Shown in pieces: positions 28,212-38,162 of a DNA stretch of 64,000 bases (positions are counted from its first letter, which is position 1; every line of letters starts with the position of its first letter). The notes below the pieces were generated by a model, which had not been told where the DNA came from, ran no database searches, and was given only the letters and a program-made list of their open reading frames with translations. This DNA is from Paraprevotella xylaniphila YIT 11841. GTDB taxonomy: Bacteria > Bacteroidota > Bacteroidia > Bacteroidales > Bacteroidaceae. The position numbers and the translations under genes are program-made. The DNA lies in NCBI RefSeq assembly GCF_000205165.1, contig NZ_GL883865.1, positions 170,425 to 234,424 of the forward strand, written 5' to 3'.

Positions 28212-29192
28212 TTATCTATATTCTTCCTCCACGACAATCTTGTCTCCGGAATCGTCCACCTTGAAGAGGTGGGGTACGCGATGGAAATGGCTGTTGATGT
28301 CCTTGTGGCTGTGGACGGACATGAGCAACTGGCCGTCGAACGTACGGAACAACATGCCATGGCCGAAGTTGGGCGGGGTGATGGGCTGTTCTTCCTGCAC
28401 CCACGGGCCGTCCAATGTGCCGCTTTCCGAATAGGCTACTCCTTGGGTATAAACATCGTAAATCCAACTGGTCCATATCATGCCCAACCGTCCGGTCTGC
28501 GTGCGGAAAAGGTAAGGACCGTCGGTCACTTTGCTAGCCACCGTATCACCATCGATGACTTCGCGGCTCCAGGGGGAGTCGCTGGCGCGGAACAGCAATT
28601 GGCCTTCGCCCATGCTGCCGCTTAAGTCTGGTTTCAGTTCTATTTTTTCTATTGTGCCGTCCCATGTTTGCAGCCATTCGTAACAGTAGACCATGTAGGG
28701 TTTACCGTCGGTGTCCACCCATAGCGTACCGTCGAGCGTAGGTTTTTCGGCAGGCAGGTAAGTCTTGTCTTCCATGGGGCGGTAAGGTCCTTCGGCCTTG
28801 TCGCTTACCAATACATGGCAGGCACGGCGTTCGATTTCGTTGCCTCGGAAAGAGCCTATCTTCACATCCGGGTTGGTGAACGTGGCAAAGTAATAGTACT
28901 TGCCTTTGTATGGATGCAGCTCGGCCGCCCAAATCATCGGTTCCGGCCCCATCCAGGAAGCCGGGTCGGTTTCCGCCACGGTATAAGGGCCGTCCCAATA
29001 CCGCAGGTCTTTGCTTTTCCATAATTTACCGCCTGTGCCGGTCATGTAATAAGTCATGGTGGCACGGTCGGGCAGGATGCAAGGGTCGCTCAGGACGATG
29101 GAGTCCAAGGGCACATGGTTTTTGGCACGGGATTGGCACATGCCGCTGCATACGGCAAGCAGGCACACTAAAGAAGTCAATAGCTTTTTCAT
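28212..29192 (-). CDS. Glycoside hydrolase family 43 protein
   Basis: This 326-residue secreted enzyme has a signal peptide (MKKLLTSLVCLLAVCSGMC). GH43 five-bladed propeller signatures are SDPCILPDRATMTYYMTG (about 34-51, catalytic base Asp in SDPCI), WAAELHPYKGKYYYFATF (about 88-105), LDGTLWVDTDGKPYMVYC (about 153-170) and HGMLFRTFDGQLLMSVHSH (about 279-297). GH43 enzymes cleave arabinans, xylans or galactans. The lineage lacks an obvious accessory module. It is the last gene of the ychF-lgt-CapA run, 47 bases after CapA. Confidence 0.85.
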   Translation of the reverse strand: MKKLLTSLVCLLAVCSGMCQSRAKNHVPLDSIVLSDPCILPDRATMTYYMTGTGGKLWKSKDLRYWDGPYTVAETDPASWMGPEPMIWAAELHPYKGKYYYFATFTNPDVKIGSFRGNEIERRACHVLVSDKAEGPYRPMEDKTYLPAEKPTLDGTLWVDTDGKPYMVYCYEWLQTWDGTIEKIELKPDLSGSMGEGQLLFRASDSPWSREVIDGDTVASKVTDGPYLFRTQTGRLGMIWTSWIYDVYTQGVAYSESGTLDGPWVQEEQPITPPNFGHGMLFRTFDGQLLMSVHSHKDINSHFHRVPHLFKVDDSGDKIVVEEEYR

Positions 29193-29239
29193 GATGAAAA
29201 GGGTTAATGGGTTTTCTTTGTGGACAAAGATAGTGTTTT

Positions 29240-30175
29240 TTATCGGTTTTCATGCTGTTTCCGGATGATTTGAGGCTTGCATTGCCGGATTTCTATAGGA
29301 ATGGCCTTTGCTTGCACTCCGGAAGCCTTGAAGCGCAGGAGAGCCATCACGGCTTTCCGGCAGTCGGGGTGGCTTTGGTCGAACACGAAGTTGCCGAGGC
29401 TGTAGAATACGGGGCGGGAGTTGATGTATTCCATGGGTTGCACGACGTGTGGATGGTGTCCTATGATGGCATCCGTACCGGCTTGCATCAGTTTATGGGC
29501 GTAATGACGTTGCTGTACGTGGGGATGGGGTTGGAATTCTGTGCCCCAGTGCAGTACGGCCACGATGAACGACGAAGGATGCTCTGCCTTGTATTGTCGG
29601 ATTCGGCTTGTAAGTCGGTCGATGGAGGGACGGCATACATCCGGCTGACCCTCTGCGTACTGCCAGTTTTCAAGAGGGAAGAGTACGGCATTGAAGACGG
29701 CCACCTTGATTCCCTTTTTCCGGATGACGGTGGGGGTGAGTTGCTCTTCCATGGAATATCCGTAGCCCAAAGGGGTAATGCCGGATGTATGAAGGGCTTG
29801 GTAGGTGTCAGCCAATCCTTGCCGCCCTTGGTCATTGGTATGGTTGTTGGCTATGGCGGCGTGAGTGATGCCGACTTGCCGGAGGTCTTTTGCCCATTCG
29901 GGTTCTCCCCTGAAGATGAACCGTTTGTTGAGAGGAGTGGTACGGGTGGTCAGTGGGCATTCCAGGTTGATGACCACGGCATCGGCTTGGCGGAAAACCG
30001 GAGTTACGTTGTTGAAAAGCCATGCCGTACCTCGCCGTTCGGCCATAGGCCGTATGCTGCGGTCCAACAGCACGTCTCCTGTGAACAGAATGGCCAGTGA
30101 GGCTTCTTCCTGTGTGCGGCGGCAGGCCGGGAAGAGGCACAAGACACATAATATGCCAGATAGCCACCTTAACAT
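29240..30175 (-). CDS. CapA family lipoprotein (PgsA-like metallophosphoesterase fold)
   Basis: This 311-residue protein has a short lipoprotein signal (LFPAC, Cys near 18). The CapA/PgsA metallophosphoesterase motifs are seen: FTGDVLLDR (about 31-39), INLECPL (about 69-75), ANNHTNDQG (about 110-118), LHWGTEF and GHHPHVVQPME (about 243-253), and YSLGNFVF (about 261). CapA relatives take part in poly-gamma-glutamate or capsule handling, but the Bacteroidetes members are not characterised. It overlaps the DUF3160 gene by 7 bases, so these two lipoproteins are translationally coupled. Confidence 0.85.
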   Translation of the reverse strand: MLRWLSGILCVLCLFPACRRTQEEASLAILFTGDVLLDRSIRPMAERRGTAWLFNNVTPVFRQADAVVINLECPLTTRTTPLNKRFIFRGEPEWAKDLRQVGITHAAIANNHTNDQGRQGLADTYQALHTSGITPLGYGYSMEEQLTPTVIRKKGIKVAVFNAVLFPLENWQYAEGQPDVCRPSIDRLTSRIRQYKAEHPSSFIVAVLHWGTEFQPHPHVQQRHYAHKLMQAGTDAIIGHHPHVVQPMEYINSRPVFYSLGNFVFDQSHPDCRKAVMALLRFKASGVQAKAIPIEIRQCKPQIIRKQHENR

Positions 30176-32616
30176 CCCGTACTATAAAAAATCCATTCGT
30201 TGGCTTCGGGTTGCCGGTCCAGAAAGTAAGGACGTATCCATTCTGGAGCAGGCGGTGTCTTGCCTTCTTTTAACATCTGTTGCCAAGCCTCGTCGGTGAG
30301 CCGGTCACCCAAGGGGCGGGTAAATTCATAGTAACCGAATATGGCTCCGCAGGTGATATAAGTTTGTCCGCCGATGTCGAGCAGTACATAGATGGTATTG
30401 GCGTTTCCCGTGGCTTCGTAAAGGATACCGTTTTTCGGGCATCCGGATATGTTGCGGGTGTACACGTCCGAAACGAGTGCCACGGAACGTTCCGTACCTT
30501 TCAAGTGGTTCCAAGAATCGTAGGGTTCTCCTGGCTCGATGACACTGAGTGTGAACCATTCTATCGAACTGCCCATCACGCGTATGGTTTCGTATTCTTC
30601 TTCTGTGAGTGTTTCTCTACGCAGTTCCTTTTCGGCCGTGTGGATGCAAAAGTCTACTTTTTCTTCCAGCGTGCTTGTCTTTTCCATGAGATCTTGGTCG
30701 GCAAATCCCGTTTTCTCCAATATTTTCCGGTTCAGAACGAGTAGTTCTTTCAGCTTCCTCCAAAACGGCAAGTTAGGTTCTACATATCCTACAACGATGG
30801 GGTTGGGGAGCCCGGCTCCTCCGCATTCAGCAGCCAAAGGGTGTTCTCCGTAGAGCAAGGCATCGTGTTTCAACTCGCTCCAAGAGGCCAGTGCCGTCTG
30901 TAAGTTCTTGCATTTCCAAGCCGGTGTACACATGAAACCGGGGTAGTTTTTCCCGGGGCGTTGCAGGACAATGAGAGATTCTATCCATTTATCGTACATC
31001 GTGCGGTTCCAGTCTACCTTTTGGTTGAATTTCTCTTTCATTTTATCGGCTGTTTTCCGGAAGTCTTTCCAGTTCTTGTCCTCATGGTAGCATGTATCGA
31101 GCAGGGCGGCTGCGCTTTCCACGCCGAAGGCGGCAAACACGTCGAGTCCCTTGGGATAGGCCCGGTTGCTTCCGGGAGTGGCATCAGCCATGGTTCCTAA
31201 TATTTCGTTGTCGGCCATGTAACGTTGGGGCATGAAGTTGATTTTTTCGTTGCAACTCAGTTGTATCTTGGGCGTGATACGGTTACGGGTCTTGAAAACT
31301 TCCGTGAGCAGGCTGTTCACGTGGGCGGCCACGTTTTCGTCCTTTTCTGCAACGGATGCTGTGAGGTTGTGTTTGTCCAAGAAGTCGGCTATTTCGATGA
31401 TGGAGGCGTTGTCCGGTTCTCCCATCAGGAACGTGAGGGCATCGTACATGCCGAGGCAGGCTTTTCGTGTATTGTCGGCCATTCGGTTGAAAGCTGCGGC
31501 CATGATGATGGTGCGCCACAGAGCTTCTGTTTTTTCCCGGCAGAAAGCGGCAGATTGCAACCACATCATGGTGCAGAAATACCTTTGGGTAGATTCGTCA
31601 CGGTTGTAGTGTCCTCGCGGTTTGAACAGGCTGTACGGGAATATGATGTCTGTATAACCAAGGAAGGCCGAAGAGCCGTCTTCGCAAGCTGCGATGTGCC
31701 GCAGTTCGTCTTTGTAGGCTTCTTGGTAAGCGTGGGGTACGGGCAGATGGCTGCCGGTGAGCAGTTGATATGCTATGGCGAAGAACGTGGCGGCGTATTC
31801 CGCTTCGTCCTGTATGGCTTTTTGGCGGCTCAAGTTCAGGCTTTCGGTGTATAGGGCATGCAGGACACGTCGAAGGGTTGGTGTAAAATGGTTTTTCTCC
31901 AGGCTTTTGAGCACGTAACTGAAGTACATGTGGAAGGCTTGCAGGTAAAGGTCGGTAGTGATGAAATTGGGCATTTGGTGATAATCGTTGCTTTCGTAGA
32001 CATTGAAAAGTTGCTCGTAATCCGTCGGGGCGATGACGAAATTATACAGGCTCAACATTTCCATAAATTTTGGTTCCGGACGGTCTATCTGGAACAGGTT
32101 GATGCAAAGCGACGGGTTGAGCAACTTGTAGCCATCAACGGTGACGTATTTCTGTGTGGCGAGTTCTTCCATTCGCCGGTCTATTCTTTCGATGAAAGCC
32201 TTTTCGGTAGGGGTGAGCTTGACCTTGTCATACGTGTCGGCGTATGGGCGCGAATTTACCGCATATTCGTATTCATAGTATAGGGTGTCGCAGAGTTTGA
32301 AATACCAATCCGTCTTGTTGATGAAAAAGCTGTTCAGGTCGGCTTCCATGAACCAATAGCCATGGAGGGCGTAGGGATAACTTCTGAGGATGCGCAGTTC
32401 CTCGTAACTCAAATGGCTGATGTCTTGCTTGTAATCTACATATTGTGGGAGCAGGCTGTCCGTCAACAGATGAACGGGCGGAATGTCGAAGCCCACATTT
32501 TCTTCGGATTGCACATCTTTTTCTTTTGTTGGCTTTTTAGCCGGGGACTTGCAAGCGATGCACAGGAAGGCCATGAGGCCAAAGAGGCTAATAATGGGGA
32601 AAATAAAGCGTTTCAT
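30169..32616 (-). CDS. YARHG/DUF3160 lipoprotein
   Basis: The 815-residue product has a lipoprotein signal (LCIACK, Cys near 22) and a YARHG-type module with LSYEELRILRSYPYALHGYW (about 70-89). A long DUF3160 region follows (FITTDLYLQAFHMYF near 215 is its hallmark, and ECGGAGLPNPIVVGYVEPN near 622). DUF3160 proteins are large, secreted and of unknown function. The tight overlap with CapA suggests they act together at the cell envelope. Upstream are a small lipoprotein gene and lgt, the enzyme that lipidates such proteins. Confidence 0.8.
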   Translation of the reverse strand: MKRFIFPIISLFGLMAFLCIACKSPAKKPTKEKDVQSEENVGFDIPPVHLLTDSLLPQYVDYKQDISHLSYEELRILRSYPYALHGYWFMEADLNSFFINKTDWYFKLCDTLYYEYEYAVNSRPYADTYDKVKLTPTEKAFIERIDRRMEELATQKYVTVDGYKLLNPSLCINLFQIDRPEPKFMEMLSLYNFVIAPTDYEQLFNVYESNDYHQMPNFITTDLYLQAFHMYFSYVLKSLEKNHFTPTLRRVLHALYTESLNLSRQKAIQDEAEYAATFFAIAYQLLTGSHLPVPHAYQEAYKDELRHIAACEDGSSAFLGYTDIIFPYSLFKPRGHYNRDESTQRYFCTMMWLQSAAFCREKTEALWRTIIMAAAFNRMADNTRKACLGMYDALTFLMGEPDNASIIEIADFLDKHNLTASVAEKDENVAAHVNSLLTEVFKTRNRITPKIQLSCNEKINFMPQRYMADNEILGTMADATPGSNRAYPKGLDVFAAFGVESAAALLDTCYHEDKNWKDFRKTADKMKEKFNQKVDWNRTMYDKWIESLIVLQRPGKNYPGFMCTPAWKCKNLQTALASWSELKHDALLYGEHPLAAECGGAGLPNPIVVGYVEPNLPFWRKLKELLVLNRKILEKTGFADQDLMEKTSTLEEKVDFCIHTAEKELRRETLTEEEYETIRVMGSSIEWFTLSVIEPGEPYDSWNHLKGTERSVALVSDVYTRNISGCPKNGILYEATGNANTIYVLLDIGGQTYITCGAIFGYYEFTRPLGDRLTDEAWQQMLKEGKTPPAPEWIRPYFLDRQPEANEWIFYSTGC

Positions 32617-32636
32617 GATATTTCGTTTTTAAGGTT

Positions 32637-33164
32637 TTATTCTTGGAGGTAACGTTCGAATACTGGCCCGAAGTTTCCCAAACGGTATAACGCCCTGCAC
32701 GGCGTGCCGTCGGGTTTGCGTTCGGAAGTACATATCCGCATGGGGACTGAATCGCCTACGAGGCGGAAGTCTTCAAGAGGGTGGGGCATTCTGGAGCCTA
32801 ACCATAACGGACGTATCAGCCGTCTTCGGTAGAGTTTGAAAAGAAACAGGCGTTTGTCCCGGGTAGGGCTATAGCGCGTGGCCTTGATGACCCCTACAGC
32901 TATTTCGGGACAACTGTCACCGGTCAGGTCACCGCAATCGAAACGGTAGACGGGGTAGGGCAGTTCCCATGAGGATTGCCCTACCCCGTCTATGAGGTGA
33001 TGCAGGATGTACAGGCTGTCGTGGATACGCTCCATGCGTATCACTCCTTTTTGCCCGTCCTTACACTCGTAGGTGAATGACTTGGTTTCCTGACCACATG
33101 AGGCTGTCAGCCCATATGCCATGCAGAATGCAGCGACTTTTATTCCTGAGGAAAGGGTAGGCAT
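32637..33164 (-). CDS. Hypothetical lipoprotein with FG-GAP-like repeat
   Basis: The 175-residue product has an N-terminal hydrophobic segment and lipobox-like LTASCGQ (Cys near 23). FDCGDLTGDSCPEIAVGVIK (about 74-93) resembles one FG-GAP/integrin-like Ca-binding repeat. No family function is known to me. Inside the gene is a 14-base perfect inverted repeat (32949-32962 with 32977-32990) that encodes DGVGQSSWELPYPVY, unusual for coding sequence. It lies between lgt (13 bases) and DUF3160 (20 bases). Confidence 0.7.
   Translation of the reverse strand: MPTLSSGIKVAAFCMAYGLTASCGQETKSFTYECKDGQKGVIRMERIHDSLYILHHLIDGVGQSSWELPYPVYRFDCGDLTGDSCPEIAVGVIKATRYSPTRDKRLFLFKLYRRRLIRPLWLGSRMPHPLEDFRLVGDSVPMRICTSERKPDGTPCRALYRLGNFGPVFERYLQE
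32949..32990. repeat. 14-bp perfect inverted repeat inside a lipoprotein gene
   Basis: GACGGGGTAGGGCA and its exact complement TGCCCTACCCCGTC are 14 bases apart within the coding sequence. The stem is GC-rich and could slow transcription or translation. Confidence 0.7.
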
Positions 33165-33177
33165 TCGTTCTGACGGA

Positions 33178-34023
33178 TTAATGCTTTTCGGCTAGCTTTT
33201 TACAGAATTTGCCGCCCGCCATGCAATAGATTCCCAAAAGAATGAAGGGTATACTCAGTATTTGGCCCATATTGATGAGCATGGAGGCTTCCCAGGCTTC
33301 CTGCACTTCTTTGGTATATTCGATGAAGAAACGGGCCGTGAAGATGGTAGTCAGGCAGAAACCGAAAAAGAATCCCGTGCCGACTTTCTGCGGATATTTA
33401 TGATAAAGTACGTATCCGACGATGAGAAATACGAAATAGCAGATGGCTTCATAGAGTTGGCCGGGATGGCGTGGCAGCATGTCGACGCGCTCGAAAACGA
33501 ATGCCCAAGGCACATCGGTTGGCTTGCCGATGATTTCCGAGTTCATCAGGTTGCCCAAACGGATAAACATGGCACTGGCCGGAGTAGCGATGGCGATGTT
33601 GTCCAACACGCGCATGATGTTCAGTTTCGTTTTCCTGACGTAAAGCCATAGGGCGAGCATCAGTCCTATCGTGCCGCCGTGGCTGGCTAGTCCTGCGTAA
33701 CCGGTGAACACCCAACCGTTGGCCGTCTGTCGCATAGGTAGAATCATTTCCAAGGGGTGGGCAAGGAAATAGTCCGGTTCGTAGAACAGGCAGTGCCCCA
33801 GACGGGCACCTACGAGGATGCCCACGAAACAATAGAAAAACAACGGGTCGAACAGTTTGTCGGCGATGTGCTGCCTGCGGTACAGGCGTTGCACCAATAC
33901 GTAGGCTGCCAACAGGGCAAAGCACCAACACAGCGAATACCAACGCACACCGAACGAACCGAGGTGGAAAGCGAACAGGTCGGGATTCCACGTGATAAAT
34001 AACAGGCTGTCCATGGCGGTCAT
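33178..34023 (-). CDS. lgt: Prolipoprotein diacylglyceryl transferase
   Basis: Lgt transfers diacylglycerol from phosphatidylglycerol to the lipobox Cys in the inner membrane, the first step of lipoprotein maturation. The 281-residue protein has about seven hydrophobic helices. The family signature [19 protein letters not shown] is seen here as [19 protein letters not shown] (about 155-173), [12 protein letters not shown] (about 118) is the conserved His segment, and [11 protein letters not shown] (about 188-198) follows. The lipoproteins encoded next to it are natural substrates. Its start overlaps the ychF stop by 4 bases. Confidence 0.95.
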   Translation of the reverse strand: MTAMDSLLFITWNPDLFAFHLGSFGVRWYSLCWCFALLAAYVLVQRLYRRQHIADKLFDPLFFYCFVGILVGARLGHCLFYEPDYFLAHPLEMILPMRQTANGWVFTGYAGLASHGGTIGLMLALWLYVRKTKLNIMRVLDNIAIATPASAMFIRLGNLMNSEIIGKPTDVPWAFVFERVDMLPRHPGQLYEAICYFVFLIVGYVLYHKYPQKVGTGFFFGFCLTTIFTARFFIEYTKEVQEAWEASMLINMGQILSIPFILLGIYCMAGGKFCKKLAEKH

Positions 34024-35123
34024 ACGTTGAAACGGAAGTGCATGATGTCACCGTCCTGCACCACATAGTCTTTTCCTTCCACTCCCATCTTGCCGGCTTC
34101 GCGCACGGCTGCTTCCGAACCGTAACGGATGTAGTCTTCGTATTTGATGACTTCCGCGCGGATAAAGCCTTTTTCAAAGTCCGTGTGGATGACGCCGGCA
34201 CACTGCGGGGCTTTCCATCCCTTGCGGAAGGTCCAGGCTTTCACTTCCATCTCTCCGGCTGTGATGAACGTCTGCAAGTTCAGCAAGTGGTAGATGGCTT
34301 TGATGAGTCGGTCGCATCCCGATTCCTTCAGCCCCATGTCTTCCAGGAACATCTGTTTTTCCTCGTAGCTTTCCAGTTCGGCAATGTCGGCCTCCGTTTG
34401 GGCGGAGATGATGAGCAGTTCGGCATTTTCGTCCTTGATGGCTTCGCGTACGGCATCCACGTATGGATTACCGTGAGCGGCAGAGGTGTCATCCACGTTG
34501 CAGACGTAGAGCACCGGTTTGGCTGTGAGCAGGAAGAGGTTTTTGGCTGCCTGCTGTTCGTCCTCGTTTTCAAAGGTGACGGTACGGGCCGATTTGCCTT
34601 GTTCCAAAGCCTCTTTGTATTGCAATAGCACGTCATACTCTATTTTGGCTTGTTTGTCACCGCCCACTTTGGCCACTTTTTCCACGCGTTTGATGCGGTT
34701 TTCGATGGTTTCCAAGTCTTTGAGCTGTAGTTCCGTGTCGATGATTTCCTTGTCGCGTACGGGATCTACCGACCCGTCCACGTGCACGATGTTGTCGTTG
34801 TCGAAACAACGCAATACGTGGATGATGGCATCGGTCTCACGGATATTACCGAGGAACTGGTTGCCTAAGCCTTCTCCCTTACTGGCTCCTTTTACCAGTC
34901 CGGCAATGTCCACGATGTCACAGGTGGCCGGAACGATGCGCCCGGGGTGGACCAATTCCGCCAGTTTGTTCAGACGTTCGTCCGGTACGGTGATTTGTCC
35001 CATTTGTGCGTCGATGGTGCAGAACGGAAAGTTTGCAGCCTGTGCCTTGGCGCTCGACAGACAGTTGAAAAGGGTAGACTTGCCCACGTTGGGCAAACCT
35101 ACTATACCTGCTTTTAAAGCCAT
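34020..35123 (-). CDS. ychF: Redox-regulated ATPase YchF (Obg family)
   Basis: YchF is an Obg-related ATPase/GTPase that binds ribosomes. The 367-residue length is normal. G1 is [14 protein letters not shown] (about 8-21), G3 [13 protein letters not shown] (about 66-78), and the TGS domain is at the C-terminus ([19 protein letters not shown] and the final [14 protein letters not shown]). NVDD replaces the usual NKxD, which is normal for YchF. It is the first gene of the reverse run that includes lgt. Confidence 0.95.
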   Translation of the reverse strand: MALKAGIVGLPNVGKSTLFNCLSSAKAQAANFPFCTIDAQMGQITVPDERLNKLAELVHPGRIVPATCDIVDIAGLVKGASKGEGLGNQFLGNIRETDAIIHVLRCFDNDNIVHVDGSVDPVRDKEIIDTELQLKDLETIENRIKRVEKVAKVGGDKQAKIEYDVLLQYKEALEQGKSARTVTFENEDEQQAAKNLFLLTAKPVLYVCNVDDTSAAHGNPYVDAVREAIKDENAELLIISAQTEADIAELESYEEKQMFLEDMGLKESGCDRLIKAIYHLLNLQTFITAGEMEVKAWTFRKGWKAPQCAGVIHTDFEKGFIRAEVIKYEDYIRYGSEAAVREAGKMGVEGKDYVVQDGDIMHFRFNV

Positions 35124-35164
35124 AGTTTATTTTGTTTTTATCAATTACCTTATTTAATTAGGTG

Positions 35165-35172
35165 CAAAATTA
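35165..35172 (-). promoter_or_regulatory. Promoter -7 element (TAATTTTG) of ychF run
   Basis: An exact TAnnTTTG match on the minus strand, about 40 bases upstream of the ychF start. The usual -33 is not clear. Confidence 0.4.
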
Positions 35173-35188
35173 AGAATAAATCCGCTAT

Positions 35189-35276
35189 GTGGGAAATCTT
35201 TTTTCGTTCTGCGCCAAGTGATTTTCCATTCTCTGCGCGGTGGTTTCCCGTTTTGGAGCGGACGGTTTTGGAACTT
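35189..35276. repeat. Intergenic repeat: four 22-bp units between ychF and polA
   Basis: The units start at 35189, 35211, 35233 and 35255, exactly 22 bases each (88 bases in total). Cores are AATCTTTTTTC, AGTGATTTTCC, GGTGGTTTCCC and ACGGTTTTGGA. The third and fourth have diverged most. The block ends 22 bases from the polA stop and begins 17 bases beyond the ychF promoter element. Confidence 0.7.
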
Positions 35277-35298
35277 TCCGGTAACGTTTTCCGGAGTA

Positions 35299-38070
35299 TC
35301 AATGTGCTTCCAACCAGTTCTTTCCCCAACCGTAATCGGCTTCGAGCGGGACTTGCATGGTGTAGGCGCGTTCCATTTCTTCGATGACGATTTGCTGCAC
35401 GCGTTCTTTTTCTTCCGGATAGACGCTGAAGTTCAATTCGTCGTGTACTTGTAAAATCATTTTAGAACGTATGTGCTCTTTCTGGAAGCGGCGGTAAATG
35501 GCTATCATGGCAATTTTGATGATGTCTGCCGCGCTGCCCTGTATCGGGGCATTGATGGCGTTGCGTTCGGCATAACCGCGCACCACTGCGTTGTGGCTGT
35601 TGATGTCGCGCAGATAGCATTTACGATGGTAAATGGTTTCGGTATATCCCTTTTCACGCGCTGTTTCAATGCTCTTCTGCATGTATTCCTTCACTTTGGG
35701 ATACGTGGTGAAATAGCCGTCAATCAATTCTTTGGCTTCCGCACGGCTGACGTTCATCCGTTCGGCCAATCCGAATACGGTGATACCGTATATGATGCCG
35801 AAATTGGCTGTTTTGGCCTTGCTTCGTTCTTCGCGGGTAACTTCTTCCAAAGGTTTTTTGTAAACCTTTGCGGCGGTAGCGGCATGGATGTCGTGCCCTT
35901 CGCGGAAAGCCTCTATCATGTGTGGGTCGCCACTCAAGTGAGCCATGATACGCAGTTCGATTTGGGAGTAGTCGGCCGAGAAGAATTCACAACCTGGTTC
36001 CGGGATAAAAGCCTTACGGATTTCTTTGCCTTCCTCGTTGCGTACAGGGATGTTTTGCAGGTTCGGGTTACTGCTGCTCAACCGTCCGGTCGTGGTAATG
36101 GTTTGATTGAAGGAGGTGTGGATATGTCCGGTTTCGGGATTGATAAGCTTAGGCAAGGCATCGATGTATGTGCCTAACAGTTTTTTCAGTCCTCGGTGTT
36201 CCAGGATTTTTTCCACTATGGGATGGCGTGTGCGTAATGTTTCCAATACTTCTTCCGAGGTGACATATTGTCCTGTTTTGGTTTTCTTGGGCTTTTCGCT
36301 TATTTTCAGTTTTTCAAACAAGACTTCGCCTACCTGTTTGGGAGAGGCTATGTTGAACGGTTCACCGGCCAAGGCGTGTATCTCTTCTTCCAAACAGTTC
36401 ATTTCTTTGGTGTAGAGCGTAGAAGTTTCCTTCAACGCTTCGGTGTCGATGCACACTCCGTTGCGTTCCATCCAAGCCAATACCGGCATGAGCGGCATTT
36501 CTACTTCGCGGAACAGGTCATAACATCCTTCCTCCTTTAACTTCGGTTCAAACACGTTTTTCAGTTTCAAGGTAATGTCGGCATCTTCGCATGCGTATTC
36601 ATATACTTGCGACGGAGGAAGGTCTGCCATGTTCTTCTGGTTCTTTCCTTTCGGTCCGATAAGTTCTTCGATATGGATGGTCTGGTAGTTCAGATAGACT
36701 TCGGCCAGATAGTCCATGCCATGACGTAATTCCGGTTGCAAAAGATAATGGGCAATCATCGTGTCAAAGATTTCGCCTTTCAACGTGATGCCGTAGTTTT
36801 GTAATACCATCAAATCATATTTGATGTTTTGCCCGATTTTGAGTATTCGTTCGTCTTCATAGACTGATTTAAATTCATTAACTATCTTTTGCGCTTCTTC
36901 AGGGTCTTGCGGAATCGGTACGTAAAAAGCCTGATTTTCCTTGACACTAAAGCTCAATCCCACCAATTTGGCACTGATGGGGTCGGTTCCGGTGGTCTCC
37001 GTGTCTAGACTGAGAAAATCTTTTGTAACGAATAAGTCAATAATTCGACTCCTATCTTCTTTCGTTTCAATGAGTTGGTAGTCGAAATCCTCCTTTTTGT
37101 ACTTGCTGAGATTTGAATATTTGCTTGCTTCCGGGGATTCGTCTGCAAATTCTGCAAAGAGAGAGCCTTGGAAAAAGCCCGGTTCTGCGCTAGGTTGCTT
37201 TTTGGAGAACTTTCGTTCCAGTAAAGTCCGGAACTCTAAATCTTCGAATAAACGTTGCAAGGCTTCTGCGTCCGGCTCTTTTGTGGTGAGTGCTTCCAAG
37301 TCGAGCGTAATGGGCACGTCCGTCTTGATGGTGGCTAGAAACTTAGAGAAGGCAATCATGTCGCGGTGGGTTTCCACTTTGGTTTTTATACTGCCTTTTA
37401 GTTCGTCCGTATGTTCCAACAGATTTTCGATGCTGCCGAATTGGTTGACGAGTTTGGATGCGGTTTTTCCGCCCACACCGGGACAACCCGGAATATTGTC
37501 GGACGAGTCTCCCATCAGTCCGAGAATATCAATGACCTGGGTCGGAGAAGAGATGTCGAATTTTTCGGTGACCTCTTTTACCCCCATGATTTCAAAATCC
37601 TTGTCTCCGAATTTCGGACGGTACATCTTGACCCTCTCGTTGACTAATTGGCCGTAGTCTTTGTCGGGTGTCATCATGTAAGTTTCCAAATTCCCGTGTG
37701 CGGCAGCCTGTGTGGCCAAAGTGCCGATGACGTCGTCAGCTTCAAATCCGGCGACTTCGAGGATGGGGATACGGTAAGCCCGTATGATATCTTTTATAAT
37801 AGGTACGGCGGTGCGGATGGCTTCCGGTGTTTCTTCCCGTTGTGCCTTATATTCGGGATAGGCTTCGTGGCGGAAAGTGGGACCTGCAGGGTCAAAAGCC
37901 ACACCGATATGCGAAGGATGCTCTTTGTTGAGCACCTCCTCCAATGTGTTGACAAAACCTAAGATAGCTGATGTATTAAGCCCTTTCGAATTGATGCGGG
38001 GGCTTTTGATGAATGCGTAGTAGGCCCTGTAAATGAGCGCGTAGGCATCGAGTAAAAAAAGTCTGTCCAT
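35299..38070 (-). CDS. polA: DNA polymerase I
   Basis: Pol I fills gaps and removes RNA primers. The 923-residue protein has all three domains. The 5' nuclease is at about 1-290 (FLLDAYALIYRAYYAF, AGFEADDVIGTLA, DSSDNIPGCPGVGGKTA). The 3'-5' proofreading domain at about 330-515 keeps its metal-binding residues (LSLDTETTGTDP, CEDADITLKL). The polymerase domain is at about 550-923 (SADYSQIELRIMAHLSGD near 700, NFGIIYGITVFGL, and VHDELNFSV near 881). So both exonucleases look intact. The gene is divergent from polyprenyl synthase. Confidence 0.97.
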   Translation of the reverse strand: MDRLFLLDAYALIYRAYYAFIKSPRINSKGLNTSAILGFVNTLEEVLNKEHPSHIGVAFDPAGPTFRHEAYPEYKAQREETPEAIRTAVPIIKDIIRAYRIPILEVAGFEADDVIGTLATQAAAHGNLETYMMTPDKDYGQLVNERVKMYRPKFGDKDFEIMGVKEVTEKFDISSPTQVIDILGLMGDSSDNIPGCPGVGGKTASKLVNQFGSIENLLEHTDELKGSIKTKVETHRDMIAFSKFLATIKTDVPITLDLEALTTKEPDAEALQRLFEDLEFRTLLERKFSKKQPSAEPGFFQGSLFAEFADESPEASKYSNLSKYKKEDFDYQLIETKEDRSRIIDLFVTKDFLSLDTETTGTDPISAKLVGLSFSVKENQAFYVPIPQDPEEAQKIVNEFKSVYEDERILKIGQNIKYDLMVLQNYGITLKGEIFDTMIAHYLLQPELRHGMDYLAEVYLNYQTIHIEELIGPKGKNQKNMADLPPSQVYEYACEDADITLKLKNVFEPKLKEEGCYDLFREVEMPLMPVLAWMERNGVCIDTEALKETSTLYTKEMNCLEEEIHALAGEPFNIASPKQVGEVLFEKLKISEKPKKTKTGQYVTSEEVLETLRTRHPIVEKILEHRGLKKLLGTYIDALPKLINPETGHIHTSFNQTITTTGRLSSSNPNLQNIPVRNEEGKEIRKAFIPEPGCEFFSADYSQIELRIMAHLSGDPHMIEAFREGHDIHAATAAKVYKKPLEEVTREERSKAKTANFGIIYGITVFGLAERMNVSRAEAKELIDGYFTTYPKVKEYMQKSIETAREKGYTETIYHRKCYLRDINSHNAVVRGYAERNAINAPIQGSAADIIKIAMIAIYRRFQKEHIRSKMILQVHDELNFSVYPEEKERVQQIVIEEMERAYTMQVPLEADYGWGKNWLEAH

Positions 38071-38132
38071 ACGTTATGATGATTTTCTCCGTAAATTTAC
38101 GTAAAAAATATGAGTGGCTTTTGATTTTTATG

Positions 38133-38140
38133 TAATTTTG
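38133..38140 (+). promoter_or_regulatory. Promoter -7 element (TAATTTTG) of the polyprenyl synthase gene
   Basis: An exact TAnnTTTG match 23 bases before the ATG at 38163, in the polA/polyprenyl synthase divergent gap. Confidence 0.45.
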
Positions 38141-38162
38141 TATTCCGAAATCAGCTGATTAT

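Noticed and set aside
29252..30100. 282-codon frame opposite capA
   Set aside because: It is antisense to CapA, which has its full set of metallophosphoesterase motifs.
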